A program made the translations under genes and the position numbers. This document shows positions 7,314-15,027 of a DNA stretch of 38,552 bases, piece after piece. Under the pieces are notes generated by a model, which worked only from the letters and a program-made list of their open reading frames with translations, had not been told where the DNA came from and searched no databases. This DNA is from JBGCDD01 sp045105075 (lineage in GTDB: Bacteria; Pseudomonadota; Alphaproteobacteria; Rhodobacterales; Rhodobacteraceae), in contig JBGCDD010000236.1 in assembly GCA_045105075.1 (NCBI GenBank), positions 1 to 38,552 on the forward strand, given 5' to 3'. How positions within the stretch are numbered: the first letter of the stretch is position 1; each line of letters opens with the position of its first letter.

Positions 7314-8093
7314 ATGAAGAAATGCCTTGTTACCGGTGCGGGTGCCCGTTTGGGGCGTGCGATGGCACTGTACCTGGGGTCGCGTGGCTTTGATGTTGCG
7401 GTGCATTATTCGGGGTCCCAAGCAGGGGCCGAGGCCACTGTCGCCGAAATCAAGGCGATGGGGCAGGACGCTGTGGCGCTGCAGGCTGATTTGCTGGACG
7501 AAGCGCAAGTGCAAGGCCTATTGCCCAAAGCCAGCGCGCGACTGGGCGGGCCGATCACCTGTCTGGTCAACAACGCGTCGATCTTTGAACATGACACGCT
7601 GGCCAGCGGCACGCGCACCACATGGGACCGCGCCATCGAAAGCAACTTGCGGGCGCCGATGGTGTTGATCCAGGCGATGGCCGCACAAGGGCTGGTCGCG
7701 GGTCAAGACGCGCAAGGCGAGCCGGTGTCGGCCGGGCTTGTGGTCAACATGATCGATCAACGGGTGCGCAAGCTGACCCCGGAATTCACCAGCTATACAA
7801 TTGCCAAAATGGGTCTCTGGGCGTTGACCCGCACTGCTGCCCAAGAGCTGACCCCCGCCATTCGTGTCAACGGCATTGGGCCCGGCCCAACCTTGCAGGG
7901 CGGGCGTCAAAGCGCCGAGGATTTTGCGCGCCAACGGGCCTCGACGATCTCGGGGCGCGGATCGAATCCTTCCGACATAACCGCAGCCCTAGGCTACTTT
8001 CTGGACGCACCCGCTGTCACCGGGCAGTTGCTGTGCGTGGACGGTGGTCAGCACCTCGGTTGGGAGACACCTGACGTTTTGGGCGTTGAATGA
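7314..8093 (+). CDS. SDR oxidoreductase, pteridine reductase/FolM-like
   Basis: 259-residue Rossmann-fold reductase. The nucleotide-binding TGAGARLGRA is at residues 7-16, NNAS at 86-89, and the catalytic YTIAK at Tyr161/Lys165. In place of the usual catalytic serine there is Asp148 in NMIDQ, and the cofactor loop reads HYSGS after strand 2. Both features, plus VNGIGPGPTL near the C-terminus, are characteristic of pteridine reductases and FolM-type dihydromonapterin/dihydrofolate reductases. A pterin substrate is inferred from these motifs, not proven. AAGGA precedes ATG 7314. It stands alone, 31 bases after the antiporter, and is followed by an AT-rich gap. Confidence 0.85.
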   Translation: MKKCLVTGAGARLGRAMALYLGSRGFDVAVHYSGSQAGAEATVAEIKAMGQDAVALQADLLDEAQVQGLLPKASARLGGPITCLVNNASIFEHDTLASGTRTTWDRAIESNLRAPMVLIQAMAAQGLVAGQDAQGEPVSAGLVVNMIDQRVRKLTPEFTSYTIAKMGLWALTRTAAQELTPAIRVNGIGPGPTLQGGRQSAEDFARQRASTISGRGSNPSDITAALGYFLDAPAVTGQLLCVDGGQHLGWETPDVLGVE

Positions 8094-8168
8094 GACTTGC
8101 CCACGCGTCAAGTTGTGCACCGGTGCCACGCGCATCATTAACATGTTATAAAAATGCGTTTAATTTCA

Positions 8169-8183
8169 TTAACTTGCTGTTAA
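8169..8183. promoter_or_regulatory. CtrA-like binding site (TTAA-N7-TTAA)
   Basis: TTAACTTGCTGTTAA matches the TTAA-N7-TTAA core recognised by the alphaproteobacterial cell-cycle regulator CtrA, 204 bp before the uvrC start. A further TTAA starts at 8160, spaced 5 bp from the first half-site. In an AT-rich stretch this can occur by chance. Confidence 0.4.
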
Positions 8184-8222
8184 TGTGAAAAAATAGGCAT
8201 TAGAAACAAGGCGTTGCGCAAC

Positions 8223-8239
8223 TGCCTAAAAAATAGGCA
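8223..8239 (+). terminator. Hairpin TGCCTA-A5-TAGGCA in the AT-rich island
   Basis: A perfect 6-bp inverted repeat around an A5 loop. On the plus strand it lies 130 bp after the SDR stop and lacks a U-tract, so it could be a terminator remnant, an operator or part of a small RNA. Its right arm is half of the AAAAAATAGGCA direct repeat. Confidence 0.3.
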
Positions 8240-8300
8240 AACCTAAGAAGTCCGTATAATACAACAAAAATTTCCCGGTCCCGGAAAGTTGTCTCCATAC

Positions 8301-8309
8301 TTATCCACA
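8301..8309 (+). promoter_or_regulatory. Perfect DnaA box TTATCCACA
   Basis: Exact match to the consensus DnaA 9-mer. It overlaps the left arm of an inverted repeat ATCCAC-N7-GTGGAT (8303-8321). Only one exact copy is seen, so this alone does not make an origin; DnaA-dependent regulation or titration is possible. Confidence 0.5.
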
Positions 8310-8386
8310 GAAACGGTGGATTTGTTAATCCTTGTATACCGGCTTTCAAGATTGCAGCCAAAGCCATAGAATCATATCTGTCTTTC

Positions 8387-10264
8387 ATGTCTGACACAGC
8401 CGATCAGCCCCAAGATGACGCGGTCACAGGATACGCCTGCATTCAGGCCTATCTCAAAACGCTTGACGGCTCGCCGGGGGTGTACCGGATGCTGGATCAG
8501 CAGGCGCGCGTGCTTTATGTGGGCAAGGCGCGCAACCTGCGGTCGAGGGTGTCCAACTATGCGCGCCCTGGCAATCATTCGGGCCGTATCGATCGGATGA
8601 TCCGCGCCACCGCGTCGATGATGTTTCTGACCACACGCACTGAAACCGAAGCGTTGTTGCTGGAACAGAACCTGATCAAACAGCTCAAACCCAAGTACAA
8701 TGTGCTGCTGCGTGATGACAAAAGCTTTCCCAACATTTTGGTGGCCAAGAACCACGCCTTTCCGCAGATCAAAAAGCACCGCGGCGCGAAAAAGGAAAAG
8801 GGCACCTACTTTGGCCCCTTTGCCAGTGCAGGCGCGGTCAACCGTACGTTGAATCAGCTGCAAAAGGCGTTCCTGCTGCGCAATTGTACGGATGCGACGT
8901 TTGAAAGCCGCACCCGCCCTTGTTTGCTGTATCAGATCAAACGCTGCTCTGGCCCTTGCGTCGATTACACCGATCAAGACGCCTATGCTCAGGCCGTACA
9001 TGACGCCGAGCTGTTCTTGTCGGGGCGCTCCACCCGGGTGCAGGAAGAATTGGCCGCGCAAATGGCCGAAGCCTCCGAGGCGATGGAGTTTGAACGCGCC
9101 GCCGCCCTGCGCGACCGCATCCGCGCGCTGACCCAGGTGCAAACCGCGCAAGGCATCAATCCGCGCGGCGTTTCCGAGGCCGATGTTATCGCACTGCATC
9201 TGGACAGCGGGCAGGCCTGCGTTCAGGTGTTCTTCATCCGCGCCAATCAAAACTGGGGCAACAGTGACTTTTACCCCCGCATTGGCTCGGACGTCTCGCC
9301 GGCCGAGGTGATGGAGGCGTTCCTGGGCCAGTTCTATGACAATAAAGAACCGCCCAAGCAGGTGATCCTGTCCGATGGCATTGAAAACGAAGACCTGATG
9401 ACAGAAGCGCTCACAGGCAAAGCGGGGCGAAAGGTCGAAATCCTGGTTCCCCAACGCGGTGAAAAGGCCGAGCTGATCTCGGGTGCGCTGCGCAATGCGC
9501 GCGAATCCCTGGCTCGCAAAATGGCCGAAAGCGCGACCCAAACAAAGCTGCTCAAAGGGCTGGCCGAGTCTTTCGCGCTTGAAAGCCCGCCCCAGCGCAT
9601 CGAAGTCTACGACAACTCGCACATTCAGGGCGCCCATGCGGTGGGGGCCATGATCGTCGCTGGTCCCGAAGGCTTCATGAAAAACAGCTATCGCAAGTTC
9701 AACATCAAAGGCGATGACCTGACCCCCGGCGACGACTTTGGAATGATGAAAGAGGTGCTCAACCGCCGTTTCTCGCGCCTTCAAAAAGAAGATCCCAACC
9801 GCGAAAAGGGCCAGTGGCCCGACCTGTTGCTGATCGATGGCGGTGCCGGACAAGTCAGCGCCGTGGCTGAAATCATGGCCAAACACGGCGTCGACGATAT
9901 CCCAATGGTCGGCGTCGCCAAAGGGGTCGACCGTGACGCCGGCAAAGAGGAATTCTACCGCACCGGCCAACGCCCCTTTGCCCTGCGCCACAACGATCCG
10001 GTGCTCTATTTTGTGCAACGTCTGCGCGACGAAGCCCACCGCTTTGCCATTGGCACCCACCGCGCCAAGCGCACCAAAGCCATCGGCGCCACTCCGCTGG
10101 ACGACGTGCCCGGCGTCGGCGCCACCCGTAAGCGCGCGCTTCTGGCCCACTTCGGCAGCGCCAAAGCCGTCTCACGCGCCAACCTGGCCGATCTCAAAGC
10201 GGTCGATGGCATCTCGGATGCGCTGGCTGACACGATCTATGGCTACTTCCAGGACAAAGCCTGA
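8387..10264 (+). CDS. uvrC: UvrABC system protein C (excinuclease subunit C)
   Basis: 625-residue nucleotide-excision-repair nuclease that makes both incisions after UvrA/UvrB damage recognition. In order: GIY-YIG domain near residues 28-105 (SPGVYRM and VLYVGKARNLRSRV), cysteine cluster RPCLLYQIKRCSGPC, UVR motif around 222-246 (EFERAAALRDRIRAL) that contacts UvrB, the RNase H-like C-terminal nuclease (YDNSHIQGAH, LLLIDGGAGQ), and tandem helix-hairpin-helix motifs at the end (DDVPGVGATRKRALLAHFGS). Length is normal for the family. It follows the AT-rich island carrying CtrA-like and DnaA sites; regulation by these is speculation. The 37-bp repeat begins 6 bp after its stop. Confidence 0.98.
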   Translation: MSDTADQPQDDAVTGYACIQAYLKTLDGSPGVYRMLDQQARVLYVGKARNLRSRVSNYARPGNHSGRIDRMIRATASMMFLTTRTETEALLLEQNLIKQLKPKYNVLLRDDKSFPNILVAKNHAFPQIKKHRGAKKEKGTYFGPFASAGAVNRTLNQLQKAFLLRNCTDATFESRTRPCLLYQIKRCSGPCVDYTDQDAYAQAVHDAELFLSGRSTRVQEELAAQMAEASEAMEFERAAALRDRIRALTQVQTAQGINPRGVSEADVIALHLDSGQACVQVFFIRANQNWGNSDFYPRIGSDVSPAEVMEAFLGQFYDNKEPPKQVILSDGIENEDLMTEALTGKAGRKVEILVPQRGEKAELISGALRNARESLARKMAESATQTKLLKGLAESFALESPPQRIEVYDNSHIQGAHAVGAMIVAGPEGFMKNSYRKFNIKGDDLTPGDDFGMMKEVLNRRFSRLQKEDPNREKGQWPDLLLIDGGAGQVSAVAEIMAKHGVDDIPMVGVAKGVDRDAGKEEFYRTGQRPFALRHNDPVLYFVQRLRDEAHRFAIGTHRAKRTKAIGATPLDDVPGVGATRKRALLAHFGSAKAVSRANLADLKAVDGISDALADTIYGYFQDKA

Positions 10265-10270
10265 TGCCCG

Positions 10271-10307
10271 CCTTTTCCTCTTGCTGAAAATATCCCCGCC
10301 GGAGGCA
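10271..10307 (+). repeat. 37-bp dispersed repeat, copy 2
   Basis: Identical over 37 bp to 1773-1809, and again exactly 6 bp beyond the stop codon of a plus-strand gene (uvrC). It runs directly into the hairpin at 10308-10323. Confidence 0.85.
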
Positions 10308-10328
10308 CTGCCCGAATGGGCAGATTTT
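10308..10328 (+). terminator. Intrinsic-terminator-like hairpin between uvrC and pgsA
   Basis: CTGCCC, loop GAAT, GGGCAG makes a perfect 6-bp stem (10308-10323), followed by ATTTT. It directly abuts repeat copy 2 and lies about 50 bp before pgsA. It is short, so the efficiency is uncertain, but this is the best intrinsic terminator candidate in the window. Confidence 0.5.
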
Positions 10329-10375
10329 GACCACCTGCGCTTTTATGTCCGCCCTGCGCAATGTAGAGTCGCCCC

Positions 10376-11041
10376 ATGATTTGGAACCTGCCCAACATCC
10401 TGACCACATTGCGCCTTCTGGCGGCGCCAGGCGTGGCCATCATGTTCCTCTATTTCACCCGCCCCTATGCCGACTGGTTCGCGCTCATGTTGTTCGTCAG
10501 CGCAGCCATCACCGATTGGTTCGATGGTTATCTGGCGCGCGCCTGGAAACAGGAAACCAAACTGGGCGCCATGCTCGACCCGATCGCGGACAAGGCGATG
10601 GTGATCGTCGCATTGATGGTGATTGTGGGTTATTCGTCAATGTCGCCCTGGCTGGTTCTGCCGGCCACGATGATCCTCTTCCGCGAGGTGTTTGTTTCGG
10701 GTTTGCGCGAATATCTCGGCGACACGGCAGGCACGCTCAAGGTCACGCAACTTGCCAAATTCAAAACCTCGACCCAGATGATCGCGATCGCAGTGCTGTT
10801 CGGCCAGGGCGTTTTCGAACACTACCTGGGCATGGCCGCGTGGGGCATGGATGATCAAATGGTGGCCGATGTCTTTGCCGGTCAGGTTGAAGACCTGCAA
10901 GGTTTGCGCTGGAAACTTGCAGGCATGGAATGGACCGGGCGCGCCGGGCTTTGGCTCTTGTGGCTGGCCGCCGCGCTGACAATGATCACCGGCTTTGACT
11001 ATTTCCGCAAAGCTCTGCCCCATCTCAAGGAGACGCCGTGA
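10376..11041 (+). CDS. pgsA: CDP-diacylglycerol-glycerol-3-phosphate 3-phosphatidyltransferase
   Basis: 221-residue inner-membrane enzyme that makes phosphatidylglycerophosphate, the committed step to phosphatidylglycerol and cardiolipin. The CDP-alcohol phosphotransferase motif is complete: Asp47, Asp50-Gly51, Ala54-Arg55, Gly64, Asp68 and Asp72 in DWFDGYLAR and GAMLDPIAD. The start IWNLPNILTTLRLLAAP is the usual one for PgsA. Several membrane helices follow. An insert of about 35 hydrophilic residues before the last helix (near 160-195) is longer than in E. coli PgsA. The stop overlaps the moaD start, coupling it to molybdopterin genes, a linkage without obvious metabolic logic. Confidence 0.96.
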   Translation: MIWNLPNILTTLRLLAAPGVAIMFLYFTRPYADWFALMLFVSAAITDWFDGYLARAWKQETKLGAMLDPIADKAMVIVALMVIVGYSSMSPWLVLPATMILFREVFVSGLREYLGDTAGTLKVTQLAKFKTSTQMIAIAVLFGQGVFEHYLGMAAWGMDDQMVADVFAGQVEDLQGLRWKLAGMEWTGRAGLWLLWLAAALTMITGFDYFRKALPHLKETP

Positions 11042-11286
11042 TGGATGTGTTGTATTTCGCCTGGGTGCGCGAACGCATTGGTTTGCCGCGCGAAAAGATT
11101 GACACCAACGCCGCCACGGTTGCCGATCTGGTGGTGGAGTTGCGTGCGCGCGAAGACCGCTATGATTTGGCGTTTTCCGATGTGTCCGCCCTGCGCGTGG
11201 CGCTTGATCAGGAACTCAGCGATTTTGACGCCCCGCTTGCGGGCGTGCGCGAAGTGGCGTTTTTCCCGCCGATGACGGGGGGCTAG
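11041..11286 (+). CDS. moaD: Molybdopterin synthase small subunit MoaD
   Basis: 81-residue ubiquitin-fold sulfur carrier. It ends in the required Gly-Gly (FFPPMTGG), whose C-terminus is adenylated and thiocarboxylated before sulfur is passed to cyclic pyranopterin by MoaE. ATG 11041 is chosen: AAGGAG at 11028-11033 fits it and it overlaps the pgsA stop; a GTG three bases earlier is possible. moaE follows after 2 bp, so both halves of molybdopterin synthase are made together. Confidence 0.96.
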   Translation: MDVLYFAWVRERIGLPREKIDTNAATVADLVVELRAREDRYDLAFSDVSALRVALDQELSDFDAPLAGVREVAFFPPMTGG

Positions 11287-11288
11287 CG

Positions 11289-11729
11289 GTGAAAATCGCG
11301 GTGCAGAGCGCGCCTTTTGATCTGGGCGCCGAGCTAAAGCATTTTGGCACCCAAGACACCGGCGTTGGCGCCGTGGTCAGCTTTACCGGCGTGGTGCGCG
11401 ATGACACCGGCACTTTGGCCGCGATGGAGATCGAACACTATCCTGGCATGACGGAAGCTGCGTTGACCGAGATCGCTGAACAAGCTTGCGCGCGCTGGTC
11501 GCTGAAAGACGTCACGGTCATTCACCGCTATGGACGGCTGGAACCGGGCGCGCAGATCATGATGGTGGCCACCGCCGCGCCGCACCGCAAAGCGGCTTTT
11601 GAAGCGGCGGATTTCCTGATGGATTACCTAAAATCCCGCGCGCCGTTCTGGAAGAAAGAAATCACCGCAGACGGTGCCGATTGGGTTGCGGCCAAAGAGG
11701 CCGATGAAACCGCGTTGAAACGCTGGTAA
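11289..11729 (+). CDS. moaE: Molybdopterin synthase catalytic subunit MoaE
   Basis: 146-residue large subunit that converts cyclic pyranopterin monophosphate to molybdopterin using MoaD thiocarboxylate. Conserved landmarks are VVSFTGVVR, MEIEHYPGM, HRYGRLEPG, the histidine-arginine pair in APHRKAAFEA, and the catalytic lysine region KSRAPFWKKE. It starts with GTG at 11289, two bases after the moaD stop. Its TAA (11727-11729) lies one base from the stop of the convergent minus-strand gene. Confidence 0.97.
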   Translation: MKIAVQSAPFDLGAELKHFGTQDTGVGAVVSFTGVVRDDTGTLAAMEIEHYPGMTEAALTEIAEQACARWSLKDVTVIHRYGRLEPGAQIMMVATAAPHRKAAFEAADFLMDYLKSRAPFWKKEITADGADWVAAKEADETALKRW

Positions 11730-11730
11730 C

Positions 11731-12063
11731 CTAGGCCTCGCTGGCGCGCACACGGTCCACAAAGCTACGCAGCTCTTCGGCCTCGCGGCGCGCATCGCGC
11801 AAACCTTCCATCGCCGCCGACAGTTCCGCTTCGGTCTGGGTCAGCTGATTGCTCAGCTCGGCCTCGCGCTGTTGCAGATAGGTGATAGCCTGATCGCGGG
11901 TCTCTTCGGCTTCGTGCAACTCCTGGCTCATGCGGTCCAGTTCGCCGACATCATTGGCGCTGACGCGGGTGAAGCGGTGCACCAGCCAATTGGCAAACCA
12001 GCCCATGGCAAAAGCGACAAACAGGATGATCGCCGTGGTGATAATGAACTCGGTTCTGTTCAA
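11731..12063 (-). CDS. Single-helix membrane protein with a coiled-coil tail
   Basis: 110 residues: a hydrophobic helix at about 7-29 (FIITTAIILFVAFAMGWFANW), then a heptad-rich charged region from about 38 to 105 (SQELHEAEETRD, REAELSNQLTQTEAELS) predicting a long coiled coil. The start ATG overlaps the stop of the upstream OmpA-family gene by 4 bp (12060-12063), so the two are co-translated and probably act together at the envelope. No enzyme motif is present and I do not recognise a named family. The topology suggests the coiled coil may be cytoplasmic or periplasmic; sequence alone does not settle it. Confidence 0.8.
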   Translation of the reverse strand: MNRTEFIITTAIILFVAFAMGWFANWLVHRFTRVSANDVGELDRMSQELHEAEETRDQAITYLQQREAELSNQLTQTEAELSAAMEGLRDARREAEELRSFVDRVRASEA

Positions 12064-13970
12064 TTTTCGCTTCCTTCTGAGCCGTCTTCGGCGGAATTGG
12101 TTGCCGCTGGTGCGTTTTCATCGGCAATGGCGTCCAGCGTGGTTTCCGACTCGGTCATCGGTGTCGGACGGATCAGGCGGAACGCGATGCGTCGGTTCGC
12201 CTCGCGCCCTTCCTCGGTTTTGTTGGTCTCAATCGGCAAGGTCTCGCCGTAGCCCACAGCCGTGTAACTGGCGGTCAACACCCGGCGCGCGCGCAATTCA
12301 TTCAGAACAGATTGGGCGCGGGCCTGGCTGAGTTGTTGGTTCATCACGGTGCGGCCCTGACTGTCGGTATGGCCCTGAATTTCCAGCCTGATATCACCAC
12401 ACAGCGTCAGCAACTCGGCGATTTCGTTCATAGTTGACGTGGCCGCTTCGGAAATTTCGTCTGAACCCGGTTCGAAGGTGATCTTGTTGCGGGTCTGGAT
12501 TTCAACCAGTTCGGCCTCGCAAATGTCAGGATCAGGCGCTTCCAGACGGGGTGGCGGCGGCGCGCGGTAGGTGATGTCCAGTTGATAGGTTGCGGTTTCG
12601 CCAAGCTGATCGGAGAACAGGCGCGACACCTCGGCGGTGGCGTCCTCGCGTTCACTGATGCCGCGCACGGTCAGGGTTTCGGGCGAAACAATCACTGCTC
12701 CGTTCTTGAGCCGCGACAGCGCTTCAAGCCCGGCCAACACGCGCACCGGCCAGTCCATCGGCAAATCCGACACCAGACGGGCCGCCATGTAAACATTCTC
12801 CGAGCCAAACCGCGCGCGGGCATAGCTGTCGGCCATATGGCGCAGGTTTTGGTCGTTCACCCGGCCGCGCATTTGCACCAGACCTTCGGGGCTGAGCGTG
12901 GCGGTGAATTCCGGCGGGCCCAGCCCTTCGGCGCTTTCCGGCACAGGCAGCACCGCGTGCAGGGCAAACACCTCGGGCAGCGCGGCTTCTAGCTCGCCAA
13001 CGACACGGTCAAAGGCGTTTGGGTTGGTGTTTTCGGCGGCCACCAGGGTTATGTCTGCATCGGCCATGGTGATGGTGCCCTGACCCAGCTGCGCCAAGGC
13101 GGTCATCGACAGCTCGGCGGCCTTGGCCCAATAGGGCGACGGCACACCCATGCCCACCACACAGCGCGCATCGGTGGCCAGCCCAGCGGAACGCGCAGAC
13201 GCCAGAATGCGTGTGCGCGAGTCTTCGGTTTCGGCAGAACAGGCATCAAAGTGCCCACCGCTTGCGTCGATTTGATAGCGTAGGGTGAAGGGCGTGATCA
13301 CCGGGCGGGGTGCGGCGATATCCAGTGACATGCGAAGCCCCGGAGGCGCTGCACGTTGCAGGTCTTGTTCCAGCTCGGTTTTGGCGGCGGCGCTGTCCGA
13401 AATCGCGGTGATCGACACGCGCCCGGCCTCAACCGACACCTTGGAACGGGGCAAACGAGACAGGGCAGTGACCGCAAAGCCCATCGCATCGTTCCAGCCA
13501 TCGGGCACCGGGTAAGTTGCGGCCTCAAGCAGATCGGTCACCGCGTCATCGCCGGCAATCGCGCGCATCTGTTCGATCAACGCATCACGCTCGGTTTCCG
13601 CCGGGATCAGGCCGATGATCGAAATACCCCGGTCATTGCGCAAAATTTCCGCCGAAAAGCGAGGCGGGGCAACTTCGGCGGCGGGTGCAACATCGATCTG
13701 GTTCAAAACCCGCGCCTGATCGACCACGCGCCCCACGATGCGTTCGGCAGCAAAACGGCCCGCTTCGTCGGGGGCTGTCCCGCTGAGCACAACCTGCAAA
13801 CCGTCCGCCTCAACCTCGGCCCAGCTTTGCGGCGTGTCGTCAAGCGCCTGGCGTACCGCAATTTCAGATGTGTCCTCGATGCCGGTGACCAGAAAACTGG
13901 CCGCAACCAGACACAAGGCGCCGGCGGAAATGAACGTGGTCAAACTGACAATCGCCGAGGATAATCGCAT
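12060..13970 (-). CDS. OmpA-family envelope protein with BON-like repeats
   Basis: 636-residue exported protein. The N-terminus has a signal peptide or anchor (VSLTTFISAGALCLVAASFLV). Roughly residues 35-480 consist of several weakly similar segments resembling BON domains (for example VEADGLQVVLSGTAPDEAGR, then EGLVQMRGRVNDQN and PETLTVRGISERED). Residues of about 490-600 form an OmpA/MotB peptidoglycan-binding domain with GHTDSQGRTVMNQQLSQARA and NRRIAFRL. The tail is acidic and low-complexity. ATG 13970 is preferred to a TTG nine bases upstream. It likely tethers something to peptidoglycan; the coupled coiled-coil protein is the obvious partner candidate. Confidence 0.88.
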   Translation of the reverse strand: MRLSSAIVSLTTFISAGALCLVAASFLVTGIEDTSEIAVRQALDDTPQSWAEVEADGLQVVLSGTAPDEAGRFAAERIVGRVVDQARVLNQIDVAPAAEVAPPRFSAEILRNDRGISIIGLIPAETERDALIEQMRAIAGDDAVTDLLEAATYPVPDGWNDAMGFAVTALSRLPRSKVSVEAGRVSITAISDSAAAKTELEQDLQRAAPPGLRMSLDIAAPRPVITPFTLRYQIDASGGHFDACSAETEDSRTRILASARSAGLATDARCVVGMGVPSPYWAKAAELSMTALAQLGQGTITMADADITLVAAENTNPNAFDRVVGELEAALPEVFALHAVLPVPESAEGLGPPEFTATLSPEGLVQMRGRVNDQNLRHMADSYARARFGSENVYMAARLVSDLPMDWPVRVLAGLEALSRLKNGAVIVSPETLTVRGISEREDATAEVSRLFSDQLGETATYQLDITYRAPPPPRLEAPDPDICEAELVEIQTRNKITFEPGSDEISEAATSTMNEIAELLTLCGDIRLEIQGHTDSQGRTVMNQQLSQARAQSVLNELRARRVLTASYTAVGYGETLPIETNKTEEGREANRRIAFRLIRPTPMTESETTLDAIADENAPAATNSAEDGSEGSEN

Positions 13971-14034
13971 AGGCACCAAAGATCTTGTTACGTCTTGTTG
14001 CGCCTGTCTTAGCGACCTCGGCGCTTGGGTTCAA

Positions 14035-15015
14035 TCACACGAACATCGCCGCGCAAAAGAAGATAAGCGGAATAAAGCCCGTATCCCGGTTTGCATGAAA
14101 CAGTTGCAACAATTTGCGGTTGTCCTCGTCGTCAAAGCCACGCAATTGCCAGGCCATATGCCAGCCCATCGCCCAGGGCCCGGTCAGCGCAAAGATCATC
14201 GCCAGGATCGACGCCTGTGGCAGCAGCGCAGATATCACCGCCAGAGCGAGCAAAGACACCGTGGCCACAAGGAAATACTTCAACCAGGTCGGGGTGTTGG
14301 AGCCGAACAGCCGGGCCGTTGATTTGACCCCGATCAGCGCGTCATCCTCAGTGTCTTGATGGGCGTAGATGGTGTCGTAAAACAGGGTCCAGGCGATGCC
14401 GCCCAGGTACAAAGTCACGGCTGGCCAATGCAGCGCGCCGGTATGGGCGGTCCAGGCCAGCAAGGCGCCCCAGTTGAAGGCAAGCCCCAAAAACACTTGC
14501 GGCCACCAGGTGAAGCGTTTGGCAAAGGGGTAAATCGCAACTGGAAACAATGACAGGATTCCCAACGCGATTGTTGCCTGATTGAACGTTAACAGAATGC
14601 CAAGCGCCATTAGGGCCTGCACGCCCATCCAGACCACGGCCATGCGGGTGCTGACCTGCCCCGACGGGATCGGGCGCGAGCGGGTGCGCGCCACTTTTCC
14701 GTCGATGTCGCGATCAGAAATGTCATTCCAGGTGCACCCTGCGCCGCGCATCAGCCAGGCTCCGGCGGCGCAGCCTGCGGCGATCCACAGATCACTCAGG
14801 CGCGGGCTTTGATCCCACAGAATGGCCAGCGCCAGCCCCCACCAGCAAGGCAAAAGCAACAACCACGTGCCAATCGGGCGGTCCGCGCGCGACAGGCGCA
14901 GAAACGGGCGCGTTGCCTTTGGCGCATACAGATCAACCCAATTGTCGGGTGGCGCGTCCGCGACTTTACCATCTGGATTTTGGGGGCCATCTGGTGTCTG
15001 GGGATCGCCTTGCAT
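14035..15015 (-). CDS. ubiA: 4-hydroxybenzoate polyprenyltransferase
   Basis: 326-residue integral membrane prenyltransferase that attaches the polyprenyl chain to 4-hydroxybenzoate in ubiquinone synthesis. Both Asp-rich motifs are intact: NDISDRDIDGKVARTRSRP (residues 97-115) and YDTIYAHQDTEDD (213-225), with about eight helices. The family N-terminal landmark RADRPIGTWLLLLPCWWG is present. A variable hydrophilic leader of about 30 residues precedes it. ATG 15015 is the only plausible start: no other ATG, GTG or TTG was found before the conserved region. It has no clear ribosome site and lies 12 bp from the divergent rsmE start. Confidence 0.97.
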   Translation of the reverse strand: MQGDPQTPDGPQNPDGKVADAPPDNWVDLYAPKATRPFLRLSRADRPIGTWLLLLPCWWGLALAILWDQSPRLSDLWIAAGCAAGAWLMRGAGCTWNDISDRDIDGKVARTRSRPIPSGQVSTRMAVVWMGVQALMALGILLTFNQATIALGILSLFPVAIYPFAKRFTWWPQVFLGLAFNWGALLAWTAHTGALHWPAVTLYLGGIAWTLFYDTIYAHQDTEDDALIGVKSTARLFGSNTPTWLKYFLVATVSLLALAVISALLPQASILAMIFALTGPWAMGWHMAWQLRGFDDEDNRKLLQLFHANRDTGFIPLIFFCAAMFV

Positions 15016-15027
15016 ATATCAAATCTC

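Larger units (their letters stand above)
8094..8386. other. AT-rich intergenic island between the SDR gene and uvrC
   Basis: 293 bp, visibly richer in A+T than its surroundings. It holds a TTAA-N7-TTAA site (8169-8183), a direct repeat AAAAAATAGGCA (8188-8199 and 8228-8239), a perfect palindrome GTTGCGCAAC (8213-8222), a hairpin TGCCTA-AAAAA-TAGGCA (8223-8239), and a perfect DnaA box (8301-8309). A minus-strand open frame across 8200-8397 has no ribosome site or recognisable protein. The density of sites suggests regulation of uvrC, a small RNA or a DnaA-binding locus; I cannot decide which. Confidence 0.6.

Noticed and set aside
8094..8386. Chromosomal replication origin
   Set aside because: Only one exact DnaA box, no dnaA/parAB/hemE-type neighbours and no way to see skew here; kept only as a possible regulatory locus.
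8200..8397. 65-residue minus-strand open frame in the AT-rich island
   Set aside because: No ribosome site, overlaps the uvrC start, no recognisable protein.
8372..10150. 592-residue minus-strand open frame opposite uvrC
   Set aside because: It is antisense to a certain uvrC, has no recognisable domain, and arises from third-position GC bias.
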